NCBI GenBank assembly: GCA_964428905.1 | Contig: CAYSAA010000194.1 | Location: forward strand, 1 to 42,235 | Reading direction: 5' to 3' | DNA from: CAYSAA01 sp964428905 | GTDB taxonomy: Bacteria; Atribacterota; Phoenicimicrobiia; Phoenicimicrobiales; Stramentimicrobiaceae | Length of the DNA stretch: 42,235 bases | Shown: positions 15,654-24,510 of the stretch, one piece after another | Layout of the letters: the number at the start of each line of letters is the position of its first letter | How positions within the stretch are numbered: the first letter of the stretch is position 1 | Position numbers and translations under genes: made by a program | The notes under the pieces: model-generated | The model's input: only the letters and a program-made list of their open reading frames with translations | The model's database searches: none | What the model was told of the DNA's origin: nothing

Positions 15654-16532
15654 ATGAAAAATTACGATTTTTTTGTTATCGGACATATCTCACTGGATGA
15701 GAATATTTATCTTCAGAAAAAGGAGAAAAGTGTAGGCGGAGCAATTCTCTATTCCTCCTCTGTTTATTCATCTTTAGGTAAGAAAGTTGCAGTCCTGACC
15801 AAGTTGAGCCCCTCGGATAATCATAGCATTCATCAGTTGAATGTCTCGGAAAAAGATATTTATTTAATTCCCTCCAAAAAGACAACCTCCATCAGAAATG
15901 AGTACTTGGATGAAAGTCGGGAAAAAAGAATCAGTACTGCCCTGGCTACTGCCGATCCCTTTCTTATTTCAGATATTCCTGAAAAATTGACTGCCCGGGT
16001 CATTCATTTTGCCAGCCTCATTTATGGCGAATATCAAAGTGATTTGATTAAATTACTTGCCAAAAAAGCAAAAATTGCGGTTGATATTCAGGGGTTTTTA
16101 CGGAATGTAGGAGAGGAGGGGAAACTGGTCTATAAAAATTGGAAGGATAAAGAGCTTTACTTGCCCCACATTGATTATTTGAAAACCGATGCCGCAGAGG
16201 CAGAATTTTTAACTGGAGAAAATGATCTTTCGGGAGCTGCCGAAATACTGCATCAATGGGGTGCTAAAGAAATTATGATTACCCATCATAGCAAGGTTTT
16301 GGTTTATAATGGCTCTAATTTCTTTCACTATCCCCTGAAGCCCAGGAATTTATCGGGTAGAACCGGTCGTGGGGATACCTGTTTCTCTTCTTATCTATCC
16401 AAGAGACTGAATAACAACATTGATCAATCCTTACTATTTGCGGTGGCACTGACCTCCCTTAAACTGGCAAATCCCGGACCTTTTAAAGGAAACAAGTACG
16501 ATGTTGAGTATTTTATCCGAGAAAATTATTAA
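15654..16532 (+). CDS. PfkB-family carbohydrate kinase
   Basis: This 292-residue protein is a ribokinase-fold sugar kinase. The N-terminal strand ends in G-H-I-S-L-D, followed by G-G-A-I-L-Y-S-S, the substrate-contact segment. The C-terminal signature is S-G-R-T-G-R-G-D-T-C, with the catalytic Asp in the G-R-G-D version of the usual G-A-G-D. The protein is about 20 residues shorter than typical members and its middle region is divergent, so the substrate is unknown. It lies 26 bp after the zinc dehydrogenase gene and 23 bp before a cell-wall amidase, so the three are probably transcribed together. Its base composition looks less AT-rich than the genes after 28 kb. Confidence 0.8.
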   Translation: MKNYDFFVIGHISLDENIYLQKKEKSVGGAILYSSSVYSSLGKKVAVLTKLSPSDNHSIHQLNVSEKDIYLIPSKKTTSIRNEYLDESREKRISTALATADPFLISDIPEKLTARVIHFASLIYGEYQSDLIKLLAKKAKIAVDIQGFLRNVGEEGKLVYKNWKDKELYLPHIDYLKTDAAEAEFLTGENDLSGAAEILHQWGAKEIMITHHSKVLVYNGSNFFHYPLKPRNLSGRTGRGDTCFSSYLSKRLNNNIDQSLLFAVALTSLKLANPGPFKGNKYDVEYFIRENY

Positions 16533-16555
16533 CATTTATGATAGAGGGCAGATAA

Positions 16556-18634
16556 ATGAAAAGAATAATTTGCACATTATTACTTTTAATCTTTATCCTG
16601 TCGATAATTTATATCACCTCATTTTCATCTCCCATGAATGTACGGGAATATCTTAACGGTAAATTTCCCACTATCTTTATCTTTTATCTTGCTTCCCTGG
16701 AAGATCTGGATACATCTGAAACAGAATTTATCGACTTATTGGAAAAATTACCGGAAAATGAACAGAGGGCTTATGTCAGGGAAGTTTATGACAATGGCTT
16801 TTCTGGGGAGCTTTTAGATGAATTAAGACACTGGCAGGAACAAGAAAGGGAGGAAGCACCATCTTTGAAGGTAGCCTATCCCTCGCAATCAGAACAGAGG
16901 ATATGGGGCAGCCCTCTTTTTGTCTTTGGTACAACTGGTCCTTCATCTTCCGTAAAAGTGACCGTCAATAATGAGGAAGTGAAAAAGTTCGATTACAGGA
17001 CCGGTAATTTTCTTACCCTGGTAGAGGTGCCAGAAGAGGAAGAGTTTCCGATTGTTGTTGCTGCCAGCAGGGGTAGAGAACGAACATTAATCGAGAGAAC
17101 GGTATTCTATCCTCGTTTATGGGAGGAATTACCGAGAGATCCACTGGCCATTCATCCTACTCATAGGCAACCCCAACAGGACCAGACACTCATAAAAGGT
17201 GATAAGTTGAGAGTTATTATTCAGGGCAGTCCGGATGCCGAGGCAGTGTTCCAAATCGGTTCTAACTCAAATAAAGTTTCCATGGAGGAAATAGATGATT
17301 TATCCTTGCCACTGGAGGGTCGAGGGCTCTATCTGGGAAGTTATACCCTGCAAACCGAAGATATTCCCTTATTGGGAGAAACAGAACCTCAGGTGATTAC
17401 AGTTACGCTCAGGAGAGACGATAAAGAAGTCAGCTGTGAATTACCGGGTAAAGTTCGTTTTGCTTCCGGTCTTCCTTCACATATTGTGGAAGTCACAGGC
17501 AATCGAACCAGAATATATCGGGTTAGAGCTGATTCTTTCATTTTACACGGTTCTACTTTGGGCGGGGATGGTCTACCCACCCAGTTAGTAGGTTATTATC
17601 TGCTCCCGGGAACCCTATTGGAAGTGATTGGGGTTGCTGGAGATTATCTACGTCTCAAGCTGGGTGCAGAAAATTATCTGATTCACCAGGGTGATGTTAA
17701 GGAGATGGCAGATATCATTAAAAAACCTTTTACCGAACTTTCCAAAATAGCTATGAGTGAAACCTGGAATGAAATTACCGTTTGTTTGAATACTCGGGAA
17801 TGTGTCCCCTTTCTGATAGAAGATCTTATAGAAGAGGAACATCAACAATTAAAACTATTTTTATATGGTGTCAAAAAAGGTGAGAATATTAAGCAAGAAG
17901 GAGAAGCACCTTCTGTACAAAAAATTGAAATTGAGTGTCCTCTCCCGGAAGAAGGGCCTGATGCAGCACTGATAACCATCGAATTGAATCAGCCCATGGT
18001 CGGGCTTGATTACCATTGGGAGGGGACGGAATTGGTAATCAGGATGCGTAAACCACCCGAGATTTCAGAGGATAATCCTCTGCAAGGGCGAATTATCGTG
18101 ATTGACCCGGGACATGGAGACCAATATCCGGGCGCTATCGGCCCTGGGGATATTCATGAAAAAGATGTGGTGCTGGAGATCGGAAAGTTTCTCCGCGACA
18201 TACTGGAAGATAGAGGTGCAGAGGTCATTATGACCCGTAGTGAGGATATCCATATGGATCTCTCTGAACGAATAGATCTGGCTCTTGAACATCATGCCGA
18301 TCTTTTCCTCAGTATTCATGCCAATGCCCATGCTATAGGAGCAGATGCCATTAATTATCACGGCCATATGACAATTTATAATTATGCTTACAATCAGAAA
18401 CTGGCCGAAATTATACTGGATAGTTTAGTAGAAAGGATAGGACTTCCCCGGGCAAGAGTCTGGCAAAGAAGTGATCTTGTCGTATTAAGGTATCCAGAGG
18501 TCCCAAGCGTCTTGATTGAGACAGCATTTATGATGCATCCGGATGATAACTGGTATCTCCTTCAATCAGAGTATCAGAGAGAATTTGCCGGAGCCATTAT
18601 GGATGGTATGATCACTTATTTCCTCAGCTTGTAG
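16556..18634 (+). CDS. secreted N-acetylmuramoyl-L-alanine amidase with long N-terminal region
   Basis: This 692-residue protein begins with a hydrophobic signal or anchor segment (residues 4-27). It ends with a complete Amidase_3 domain (about 515-690) that cleaves the amide bond between muramic acid and the peptide stem. Zinc ligands are visible in D-P-G-H-G-D, in H-E-K-D and in S-I-H-A-N; the catalytic Glu is in I-E-T-A-F-M. The roughly 480 residues between contain beta-rich segments, including one resembling an SH3-like stretch around residues 300-385 and an AMIN-like region before the catalytic domain. Such modules usually tether the enzyme to the wall or envelope. The gene follows a sugar kinase by 23 bp, although the function is unrelated. 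Confidence 0.87.
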   Translation: MKRIICTLLLLIFILSIIYITSFSSPMNVREYLNGKFPTIFIFYLASLEDLDTSETEFIDLLEKLPENEQRAYVREVYDNGFSGELLDELRHWQEQEREEAPSLKVAYPSQSEQRIWGSPLFVFGTTGPSSSVKVTVNNEEVKKFDYRTGNFLTLVEVPEEEEFPIVVAASRGRERTLIERTVFYPRLWEELPRDPLAIHPTHRQPQQDQTLIKGDKLRVIIQGSPDAEAVFQIGSNSNKVSMEEIDDLSLPLEGRGLYLGSYTLQTEDIPLLGETEPQVITVTLRRDDKEVSCELPGKVRFASGLPSHIVEVTGNRTRIYRVRADSFILHGSTLGGDGLPTQLVGYYLLPGTLLEVIGVAGDYLRLKLGAENYLIHQGDVKEMADIIKKPFTELSKIAMSETWNEITVCLNTRECVPFLIEDLIEEEHQQLKLFLYGVKKGENIKQEGEAPSVQKIEIECPLPEEGPDAALITIELNQPMVGLDYHWEGTELVIRMRKPPEISEDNPLQGRIIVIDPGHGDQYPGAIGPGDIHEKDVVLEIGKFLRDILEDRGAEVIMTRSEDIHMDLSERIDLALEHHADLFLSIHANAHAIGADAINYHGHMTIYNYAYNQKLAEIILDSLVERIGLPRARVWQRSDLVVLRYPEVPSVLIETAFMMHPDDNWYLLQSEYQREFAGAIMDGMITYFLSL

Positions 18635-18639
18635 ATTAG

Positions 18640-18876
18640 GATAAAATTTTTACTCTTTTCTCAAATATAAAAAGTACCATTCCTCTGGCACCTTTTGTTA
18701 ATATTGAAAATGAAATAAGAACGATTTTAACAGAACCTGACTTGAAAGACAGCCAAAGTAAGATGAATCCTGTCGGTTTGGAGATCACCGCTGGAAAGGG
18801 ATCGTTTTGGGGAAAGATATTGCAAGAAGATGATGGTAAAATATTGAGAAAAGTAGGCTTGAATGCGATAAAATGA
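18640..18876 (+). pseudogene. possible gene remnant, 78 codons without a start
   Basis: The gap between the amidase and the permease gene contains an open plus-strand frame of 78 codons preceded by TAG. It has no suitable start codon or ribosome-binding site. The translation looks protein-like rather than random, especially in the second half (N-P-V-G-L-E-I-T-A-G-K-G-S-F-W-G-K-I-L then V-L-like residues to G-L-N-A-I-K). That suggests the C-terminal end of a decayed gene. I do not recognise the family. A coding shadow is unlikely because no other gene overlaps it. Confidence 0.35.
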
Positions 18877-18920
18877 TTTACTAAAAGATTAATATTGTGC
18901 ATATATTTTTTAGATTTATC

Positions 18921-18949
18921 TTGTGGTAGTAGACAAATGTGATTATAAT
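18921..18949 (+). promoter_or_regulatory. sigma-70-type promoter candidate for the BrnQ-like gene
   Basis: A TTGTGG -35 box and a consensus TATAAT -10 box (18944-18949) are 17 bp apart. They lie about 40 bp upstream of the gene start, with AAAGGAG as its ribosome-binding site. Confidence 0.5.
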
Positions 18950-18988
18950 ATAAAAAATATAATTTAAATATAAGTAAAGGAGTGAAAG

Positions 18989-20296
18989 ATGAGTAAAAAT
19001 AATTTATTACCTATTTCTGTCTTGATCGTCATATCAGGAGCCATGTTTTCTTCCCATTTTGGTGTAGGGGATCTTATTTTCCCACCAATTTTAGGAAGGG
19101 GAGCAGGGACAAGCTGGTTTATTGCTGCCTTAGGGTACATGATAGTTAATAGTGTTGGTGTTTGGTTAGCCTATTTAGCCTGTGCCCATCAGAATAAATC
19201 ATTAACTGGGATTGCTTCTACCGTATTAGGTGATTTTTTCGGAAAAATCTATACAGCTATTCCAATCCTGATTACTGTTTTCTTTATTTTACCTCGTGTT
19301 TCTTCGGCTACTCATGAGATGGCAGTTTTACCGCTATTCCCCAGTGTACCATTATGGCTTACATTGGCAGTATTTTTCTTGATATGTTTTTATGTTGCTT
19401 ATACAAGGGTGACAGTTATGGATAAATTAGGTAAAATATTAGCTCCAATTCTAATATTGTTTGTAGTTATTTTAGTTATAAAAGGGATTGCAACTCCACT
19501 TGCTGCCCCACAAGCTCCGATCCTACCTAACGTTTTAAGCACCGGAATGTTAGAAGCTTATAATACGATGAATGCGATAGCGGCACTCTTATTCGGTGGA
19601 TGGGTTTTGCATGAATTAAGTATACGGAATATAAAAACAAAAGAAGACCAAAGTGTCAATTTAAATGTTATTGGATTGTCTGCAGCTGTGCTCTTGGGGA
19701 TTACTTCTACTGCTCTTGTATATTTAGGTGCATCTTCAGGTTCTTTCTATCCGGAAGCGCCAATAGGAGTTCTTTCTACTGAGATTTCACAGGGTCTATT
19801 AGGACAAGTTGGTTTGGTTAGTTTTGCTATCATAATGGCTTTTAGTTGTCTCACAACTGCAGCTGCCATTATTTCAATGGCTGGGGACATGTTTCTTGAG
19901 ATGAGTAAGGGTAAACTCAATTATCGTACAATAGTTACACTAGCAACCATTGCTGGATTTGTTTTAGGTTTAGTAGGATTAAGTAAAATCATAAATTATA
20001 CTGTTCCCTGGTTAGTCTTATTATACCCTTCTATTGTTGTGATTATTCTAAGTGGTTTATATGCAAAGTTTGAAAGAATTAAAAAGACAGTGGCGGTTGG
20101 TATTATTGTAGCAATATTTTTTGGATTAGGTGATATGCTTTCTTTTTATGGACTTACCAATAATTTTATTTCAAATATTGCATCTAAAATGCCGCTGGGA
20201 GGGCAGGGGATAGGCTGGATCATTCCAACAATCATTATCATGATCATAGCACGGATAATTTTTAAACCAACAGCAGAAGAAGGCATAACTTCATAA
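18989..20296 (+). CDS. brnQ: branched-chain amino acid carrier, BrnQ/LIVCS family
   Basis: This 435-residue integral membrane protein has about twelve hydrophobic segments. Its N-terminal pattern is typical of the LIVCS family of cation-coupled leucine, isoleucine and valine carriers: S-G-A-M-F-S-S-H-F-G-V-G-D-L-I-F-P-P. The length matches the family. It would work in the cytoplasmic membrane as an importer. It has its own promoter candidate and is followed 22 bp later by a beta-lactamase-like hydrolase gene, with which it may be co-transcribed. The pairing suggests peptide or amino acid handling but does not prove it. Confidence 0.75.
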   Translation: MSKNNLLPISVLIVISGAMFSSHFGVGDLIFPPILGRGAGTSWFIAALGYMIVNSVGVWLAYLACAHQNKSLTGIASTVLGDFFGKIYTAIPILITVFFILPRVSSATHEMAVLPLFPSVPLWLTLAVFFLICFYVAYTRVTVMDKLGKILAPILILFVVILVIKGIATPLAAPQAPILPNVLSTGMLEAYNTMNAIAALLFGGWVLHELSIRNIKTKEDQSVNLNVIGLSAAVLLGITSTALVYLGASSGSFYPEAPIGVLSTEISQGLLGQVGLVSFAIIMAFSCLTTAAAIISMAGDMFLEMSKGKLNYRTIVTLATIAGFVLGLVGLSKIINYTVPWLVLLYPSIVVIILSGLYAKFERIKKTVAVGIIVAIFFGLGDMLSFYGLTNNFISNIASKMPLGGQGIGWIIPTIIIMIIARIIFKPTAEEGITS

Positions 20297-20318
20297 TTTG
20301 GATTATTTAGGAGAAAAT

Positions 20319-21464
20319 ATGGAAAAAAAGATTAAAGAATTTATTAACAAAAAGATAGATAAAGGATTATATCCCGGGTGCCAGGTATTAATAGGCTGCC
20401 AAGGAGATATAATGTTAAATCTATCTCTTGGTTCTATGGTGAAGGATTCGTCCAGGCAGACAGACAAAGTAAATGAAAATACGCTTTTTAACCTAGAATC
20501 AATAACTAAAGTAATGGTAACCCTCCCCCTGGTATTCAAATTAGTTGAAGAGGGGGAGGTACGTCTTGATGACAGGATAATAAACTATATTCCGGAATTT
20601 GGAACTAACCGAGAGAAAGAAAAAATTACCATAAGAAATCTCCTGAATTTTACTGGGGGAATTCCTTTGGATGACCCTGCAGGTTGTGAAGAAGCTGCAT
20701 CAAAGGGAGACTTAGAAAGAGCCTGGAGTTTGCATTATAAGCAAGAATTAGCTTATCAACCAGGGACTAAAGTTTTTTATAGTGATGTTTCCTGCCGGAT
20801 TTTAGGAAAATTGTTGGAGCAGGTTATGGGAAGGCCTTTGTCTTCAGCGGCTAAAGAATGGATTTTTGACCCCCTGGGTATGAAAAATACTATGTTTAAC
20901 CCTCAGGAGAAAGCAAATTGTGCAGCTACTGGAAAATCGGACAATGGTCGTTTATTAAGAGGGGAACTTACACAGGATTTGGAACATTCTTTAGGTGAAG
21001 TACTGGGATCTGATGGACTTTTTTCTACTGCTGGAGATATGTTTGTTTTTTCTCAAATGATTTTGCATAAGGGTATGTACGAGAGTCAGAGAATTTTAGG
21101 GGAGATTACGGTAAATAAAATGACGGAAGGCATAACCAATGCCGGTATGCACGAAATTCCTTCTTCCTATCTTCACTATATTTTAAGTGGCCCCAAGACC
21201 TGGTTCTGGGAATATGCTTTTTCTAATTATTCTTTCTTTGGAGATTTAGTTTCTCAAAAAGCTATAGGAAAGATGGGGGGAGCAGGAACTTTTCTTTTCA
21301 TTGATCCTGAATATGATCTTGTGATTGTCTATCTTACTAATTATGGGCAACCTGAGCGTACTTTAGAAGGGGAAGAAGGATGGAATAAATTTTTAAAAGA
21401 TATTGATGTAATGGGATTATGTAATATCGTTTTGGGAATGCTGTCAAATCGAATTAGGTCTTGA
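20319..21464 (+). CDS. serine hydrolase of the class C beta-lactamase family
   Basis: The ATG at 20319 is chosen because TTAGGAG lies just before it; the TTG at 20298 would add seven residues without a ribosome-binding site. The 381-residue protein has the S-x-x-K nucleophile motif S-I-T-K (Ser61, Lys64), a Tyr-containing second motif Y-S-D at Tyr154, and G-G-A-G near residue 320 in place of the K/H-T-G motif. No signal peptide is visible, so it is probably cytosolic and more likely an esterase or peptidase than a true beta-lactamase. It follows the BrnQ-like gene by 22 bp. The substrate is unknown. Confidence 0.8.
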   Translation: MEKKIKEFINKKIDKGLYPGCQVLIGCQGDIMLNLSLGSMVKDSSRQTDKVNENTLFNLESITKVMVTLPLVFKLVEEGEVRLDDRIINYIPEFGTNREKEKITIRNLLNFTGGIPLDDPAGCEEAASKGDLERAWSLHYKQELAYQPGTKVFYSDVSCRILGKLLEQVMGRPLSSAAKEWIFDPLGMKNTMFNPQEKANCAATGKSDNGRLLRGELTQDLEHSLGEVLGSDGLFSTAGDMFVFSQMILHKGMYESQRILGEITVNKMTEGITNAGMHEIPSSYLHYILSGPKTWFWEYAFSNYSFFGDLVSQKAIGKMGGAGTFLFIDPEYDLVIVYLTNYGQPERTLEGEEGWNKFLKDIDVMGLCNIVLGMLSNRIRS

Positions 21465-21708
21465 AATAGGGAAAGATTTATTAAACTGGCACAAGAATCT
21501 TCAGGAGAGAAAGTATTTGAGGTCTAGGTCCAGCAAAATATACCTATCTTCTTATTGCCTATTCTTTATTATAGAGCCGTTCAAAAACTCTTAATCGATT
21601 TCCCATGTCAGGTGACTTTGTTACTTAGTTTTGAACCAGAAAGTACGAAAGATGAAAAAATAAGGAAATAGCCTGGTAAGAAGTAAAGATTAAGATGGAG
21701 ATTATACA

Positions 21709-22476
21709 ATGAATACCTGTATTTTAGCACATCGTGGTGCTTCTATCCTTGCCCCGGAGAATACGGCGGCTTCTTTTCAGTTAGCCATTGATATGGGAGT
21801 AGACGGAGTAGAATTTGATGTACAGATGACTAAAGATGAGGAATTAGTGATTATTCATGATGAAAAAGTAGATCGAACAACAAATGGTAAAGGTTATATA
21901 AAGGATTTTACATTACAAGAAATGAAAGCATTGGATGCAGGGATGTCTTTTTCTGAGAAATATAAAGGAGAAAAGATTTTAACATTAGAAGAAGCATTAG
22001 AAATTGTCAAGGAATGCGATATGATTAATATTGAACTAAAAAACGGATTAATACAGTATCCTGATCTTGAAAAAAAGGTAATCAGTATTGTTAGATCATA
22101 TAAATTGGACAAAAAGGTGCTATTGTCATCTTTTAATCATTATAGTATTCATAAAATAAGTAAGATAGCTCCTGATATCATGACTGGTATTTTATATGGT
22201 GAAATTTTATATAACCCATGGGATTATGCCAGGTATGTTGGGTCGAACGCTATTAATCCACATTATTTATGTATTTCAGGTGAAATTATTAAACAAAGTC
22301 ATAAAAATGGAATTAAAGTACATGTATATACTGTTAATAATGAGGAAGACATTACTAAAATGATCAACGAAGGTGTTGATACAATCATAACTGATTATCC
22401 GGAAAGAGCAATAAGTTTAATTAAAAAATATTGCATGCAATCAGAACATGACCATCATAAAAAAATAGGCAGATGA
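21709..22476 (+). CDS. glpQ: glycerophosphodiester phosphodiesterase
   Basis: This 255-residue cytosolic-type GDPD hydrolyses glycerophosphodiesters to glycerol 3-phosphate and an alcohol. All core residues are present: A-H-R-G with His8 and Arg9, E-N-T near residue 17, V-E-F-D-V with Glu35 and Asp37, and I-H-D-E with the second His at 50. The C-terminal strand carries V-Y-T-V-N-N and I-I-T-D-Y-P. No signal peptide is seen. A gap of 244 bp without recognisable features separates it from the hydrolase gene upstream, so it probably has its own promoter. The symbol is given by family; the preferred lipid head group is not known. Confidence 0.88.
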   Translation: MNTCILAHRGASILAPENTAASFQLAIDMGVDGVEFDVQMTKDEELVIIHDEKVDRTTNGKGYIKDFTLQEMKALDAGMSFSEKYKGEKILTLEEALEIVKECDMINIELKNGLIQYPDLEKKVISIVRSYKLDKKVLLSSFNHYSIHKISKIAPDIMTGILYGEILYNPWDYARYVGSNAINPHYLCISGEIIKQSHKNGIKVHVYTVNNEEDITKMINEGVDTIITDYPERAISLIKKYCMQSEHDHHKKIGR

Positions 22477-22532
22477 CCTTTACAACCTGTCGTTGAAACA
22501 TATAATTCGTATTTTGTTTCCATACAAAAAAG

Positions 22533-22590
22533 ACCCATTCTTTTTTCGTTCCTGGGATATAATTTTATAAGAACGAATGCCTCAGTGGGT
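22533..22590 (+). promoter_or_regulatory. interrupted hairpin before the methyltransferase gene
   Basis: The inner arms TTCGTTC (22545-22551) and GAACGAA (22571-22577) and the outer arms ACCCA (22533-22537) and TGGGT (22586-22590) can pair around an internal loop. No T-run follows, so a terminator is doubtful. It may be a leader structure of the methyltransferase gene or the end of the GDPD transcript. Confidence 0.35.
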
Positions 22591-22622
22591 TATGATAAAA
22601 ATAAGGATGGTTAAATAATATA

Positions 22623-23270
22623 GTGGGAAAACTTTATCCTGATTCTAAGGTTGAAATTAGAGGGCTGACAGCACGATATTATGAGACATTATTAAACATT
22701 GCCTCATTGGGAGGTTACAAGTTTTTTATAAATCAGGTAATCAAGGATATAAAGATAGAACCATCTGACCAGATTATCGATTTGGGTGCAGGAAGTGGAT
22801 ATAATGATTGCTTTATGGTGAAATACCTTTCTAATAAGGGGCGAATCCTCGCTCTGGAGATTGGCGAAGAAATGATTTCCAGATTTAAAAAGAAGTGCAG
22901 CAGGTATCTCAATGTAAGTATTCAAAAAATGAGAATAGATGAACCTCTTCCCTTTTCCGATGAATTTGACAAGGTTTTGATATCATTCGTTTTGCACGGG
23001 TTCCCACATGAGGTTAGAGAAAGGGTAATTAAGAATGCTTTTAAGGTTTTAAACCGGGGAGGAGAATTCTTTATACTTGATTATGGGGAGTTTGCACTTG
23101 AAAAAATTCCAGTATACTTTCGACTGCCATTCAAAGCAATAGAATGTAAATATGCTTATGATTATTTGGAACGAGATTGGAAAGGTATTCTATTGGATCA
23201 AGGATTTTCCCACACTGAAGAAAAAAATTATTTAAAAGGGTTTGTAAGACTGCTTAAAGCAGTTAAATAA
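22623..23270 (+). CDS. class I SAM-dependent methyltransferase
   Basis: The start is GTG, supported by AAGGATGG upstream. The 215-residue protein has the S-adenosylmethionine-binding glycine loop I-D-L-G-A-G-S-G-Y at residues 52-60, an acidic end of the next strand (L-A-L-E-I-G), and the later V-L-N-R-G-G-E-F motif. The layout resembles the UbiE/MenG and arsenite methyltransferase groups, but nothing fixes the acceptor. No hydrophobic segments are present. The neighbours are unrelated in function, so context does not help. The fold is certain and the substrate unknown. Confidence 0.82.
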   Translation: MGKLYPDSKVEIRGLTARYYETLLNIASLGGYKFFINQVIKDIKIEPSDQIIDLGAGSGYNDCFMVKYLSNKGRILALEIGEEMISRFKKKCSRYLNVSIQKMRIDEPLPFSDEFDKVLISFVLHGFPHEVRERVIKNAFKVLNRGGEFFILDYGEFALEKIPVYFRLPFKAIECKYAYDYLERDWKGILLDQGFSHTEEKNYLKGFVRLLKAVK

Positions 23271-23404
23271 AATAAATGTCTATTAGAAGTCTGTTGGTTT
23301 ATACATTTTTTCTCCATTATGAATAGATATTACTGGAATGAGATCTCAACACTTTAAATTCAAATTTTCTGTAAATCCAAATCCTTTTTGTTGAGAGTGA
23401 GTCT

Positions 23405-24076
23405 ATGCAAATAAAAAAGATTATTCGCTCTAAGAGAAAAACGATTGCGCTACAGGTATGTGATGATGCCACCTTGATCGTAAGGGCACCCTTCAGGGTG
23501 GATTATGATGTTATTGAGAAAGTCATCTTAAAGCACCACAAATGGTTGGAGAATAAGAAAAAGGAAATTTTATCCAGAGATGTGCGGTTTACTCAGAGAC
23601 AATTTGTCAGTGGGGAGAGCTATCTATACCTGGGTAAATTTTACCGGTTGAAGGTAGTTCAAACTAACAAGCTGGCAGAGCCATTATCTTTGAAAAATGG
23701 ATATTTTTATCTACAAAAAAATGTGGTTAACGGTAGGAAAGCTTTTATTTCCTGGTATAAGAGAGCGGCTTATGAGAAAATGTCCCAAAGAGTCAATTGG
23801 TATGCTAACAAGAGGGGATTTAAATATAATCAAGTTAAAATTGGTAATGCACAAAAACAATGGGGTTCCTGTACTCATTTAGGTAATCTTAACTTTCCCT
23901 GGCGACTGGTTTTGGCACCACTACCGGTCGTTGATTATGTGGTTGTCCATGAACTGGTTCATCTGATTGAGAAAAACCACTCCCAATCTTTCTGGAACAA
24001 AGTCCGGATTCTTATACCTGATTATAAGAAGCAGAAAAATTGGCTCAGAAAGAATGAGTATTTGCTCAGGTTGTAA
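23405..24076 (+). CDS. YgjP/SprT-like zinc metallopeptidase (M48-related, DUF45)
   Basis: This 223-residue protein has the pattern of the YgjP-type metallopeptidase family. The N-terminal half starts with a stretch of basic residues and I-V-R-A-P. Then come Q-W-G-S-C near residue 157 and the zinc site V-V-H-E-L-V-H-L near residue 181, where the two His and the Glu are metal ligands and catalytic base. A third His lies ten residues on in K-N-H-S-Q-S-F-W. Such proteins often sit beside restriction or stress genes, but their physiological substrates are not known. Nothing of that kind is next to it here. Length is normal for the family. Confidence 0.85.
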   Translation: MQIKKIIRSKRKTIALQVCDDATLIVRAPFRVDYDVIEKVILKHHKWLENKKKEILSRDVRFTQRQFVSGESYLYLGKFYRLKVVQTNKLAEPLSLKNGYFYLQKNVVNGRKAFISWYKRAAYEKMSQRVNWYANKRGFKYNQVKIGNAQKQWGSCTHLGNLNFPWRLVLAPLPVVDYVVVHELVHLIEKNHSQSFWNKVRILIPDYKKQKNWLRKNEYLLRL

Positions 24077-24100
24077 TGATAGAATTAATCTTAGAAGCGT

Positions 24101-24376
24101 TAAGCCGATATCCCCTACAATTTTGGCCTTAGTAGCTAACATTTTTGTTGCTGTAGGATCAACTCTAAGAAAAGTTATTTCCTTATTTATATCCTGGTCA
24201 TAGTTATGTCTCATTGTTGTTCCCCATCCTGAATAAGTGAAGGACTGTATACCGTAAGAAGCCGGAGCTTTATCCCTTCCTTCCATATACCTGGTTGGAA
24301 CAGCATGAAAAATATAAACGAGGTTCTCCATATCAATAATGGCAATGGTTAGCTTCTCATCATAGAATATGCCATT
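24101..24376 (-). pseudogene. gene remnant on the minus strand, possibly sugar-isomerase related
   Basis: Downstream of the metallopeptidase the minus strand is open from 24376, just after an in-frame TAG, to beyond 24101. The translation looks like real protein: D-M-E-N-L-V-Y-I-F-H-A-V, then F-T-Y-S-G-W-G-T-T-M-R, then I-T-F-L-R-V-D-P-T-A-T-K-M and K-I-V-G-D-I-G-L. Further on it is only the shadow of the metallopeptidase gene. Both ends are therefore missing, which points to a truncated gene. The G-W-G-T and F-L-R-V-D-P parts remind me of C-terminal domains of L-fucose isomerase-like proteins, but this is a weak impression. There is no ribosome-binding site before the internal ATG at 24331. 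Confidence 0.4.
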
Positions 24377-24425
24377 CTATTTACTATATAGAGGTGGTGC
24401 TTACACTCAAGATAGTTAAAGTGAT

Positions 24426-24455
24426 TTGACTATAGAAGTTAAATATTGCTATACT
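24426..24455 (+). promoter_or_regulatory. sigma-70-type promoter candidate for the nitroreductase gene
   Basis: TTGACT (24426-24431) and TATACT (24450-24455) are 18 bp apart. They lie about 55 bp before the nitroreductase start. Confidence 0.55.
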
Positions 24456-24510
24456 TTAAGATATTAAGAGGAGAGATAATCTTTTTACTCATTCTTTAGA
24501 GGAGGTTGTA

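Noticed and set aside
20298..20318. TTG start two bases after the BrnQ stop codon for the serine hydrolase
   Set aside because: The ATG at 20319 has TTAGGAG at good spacing; the longer form has none.
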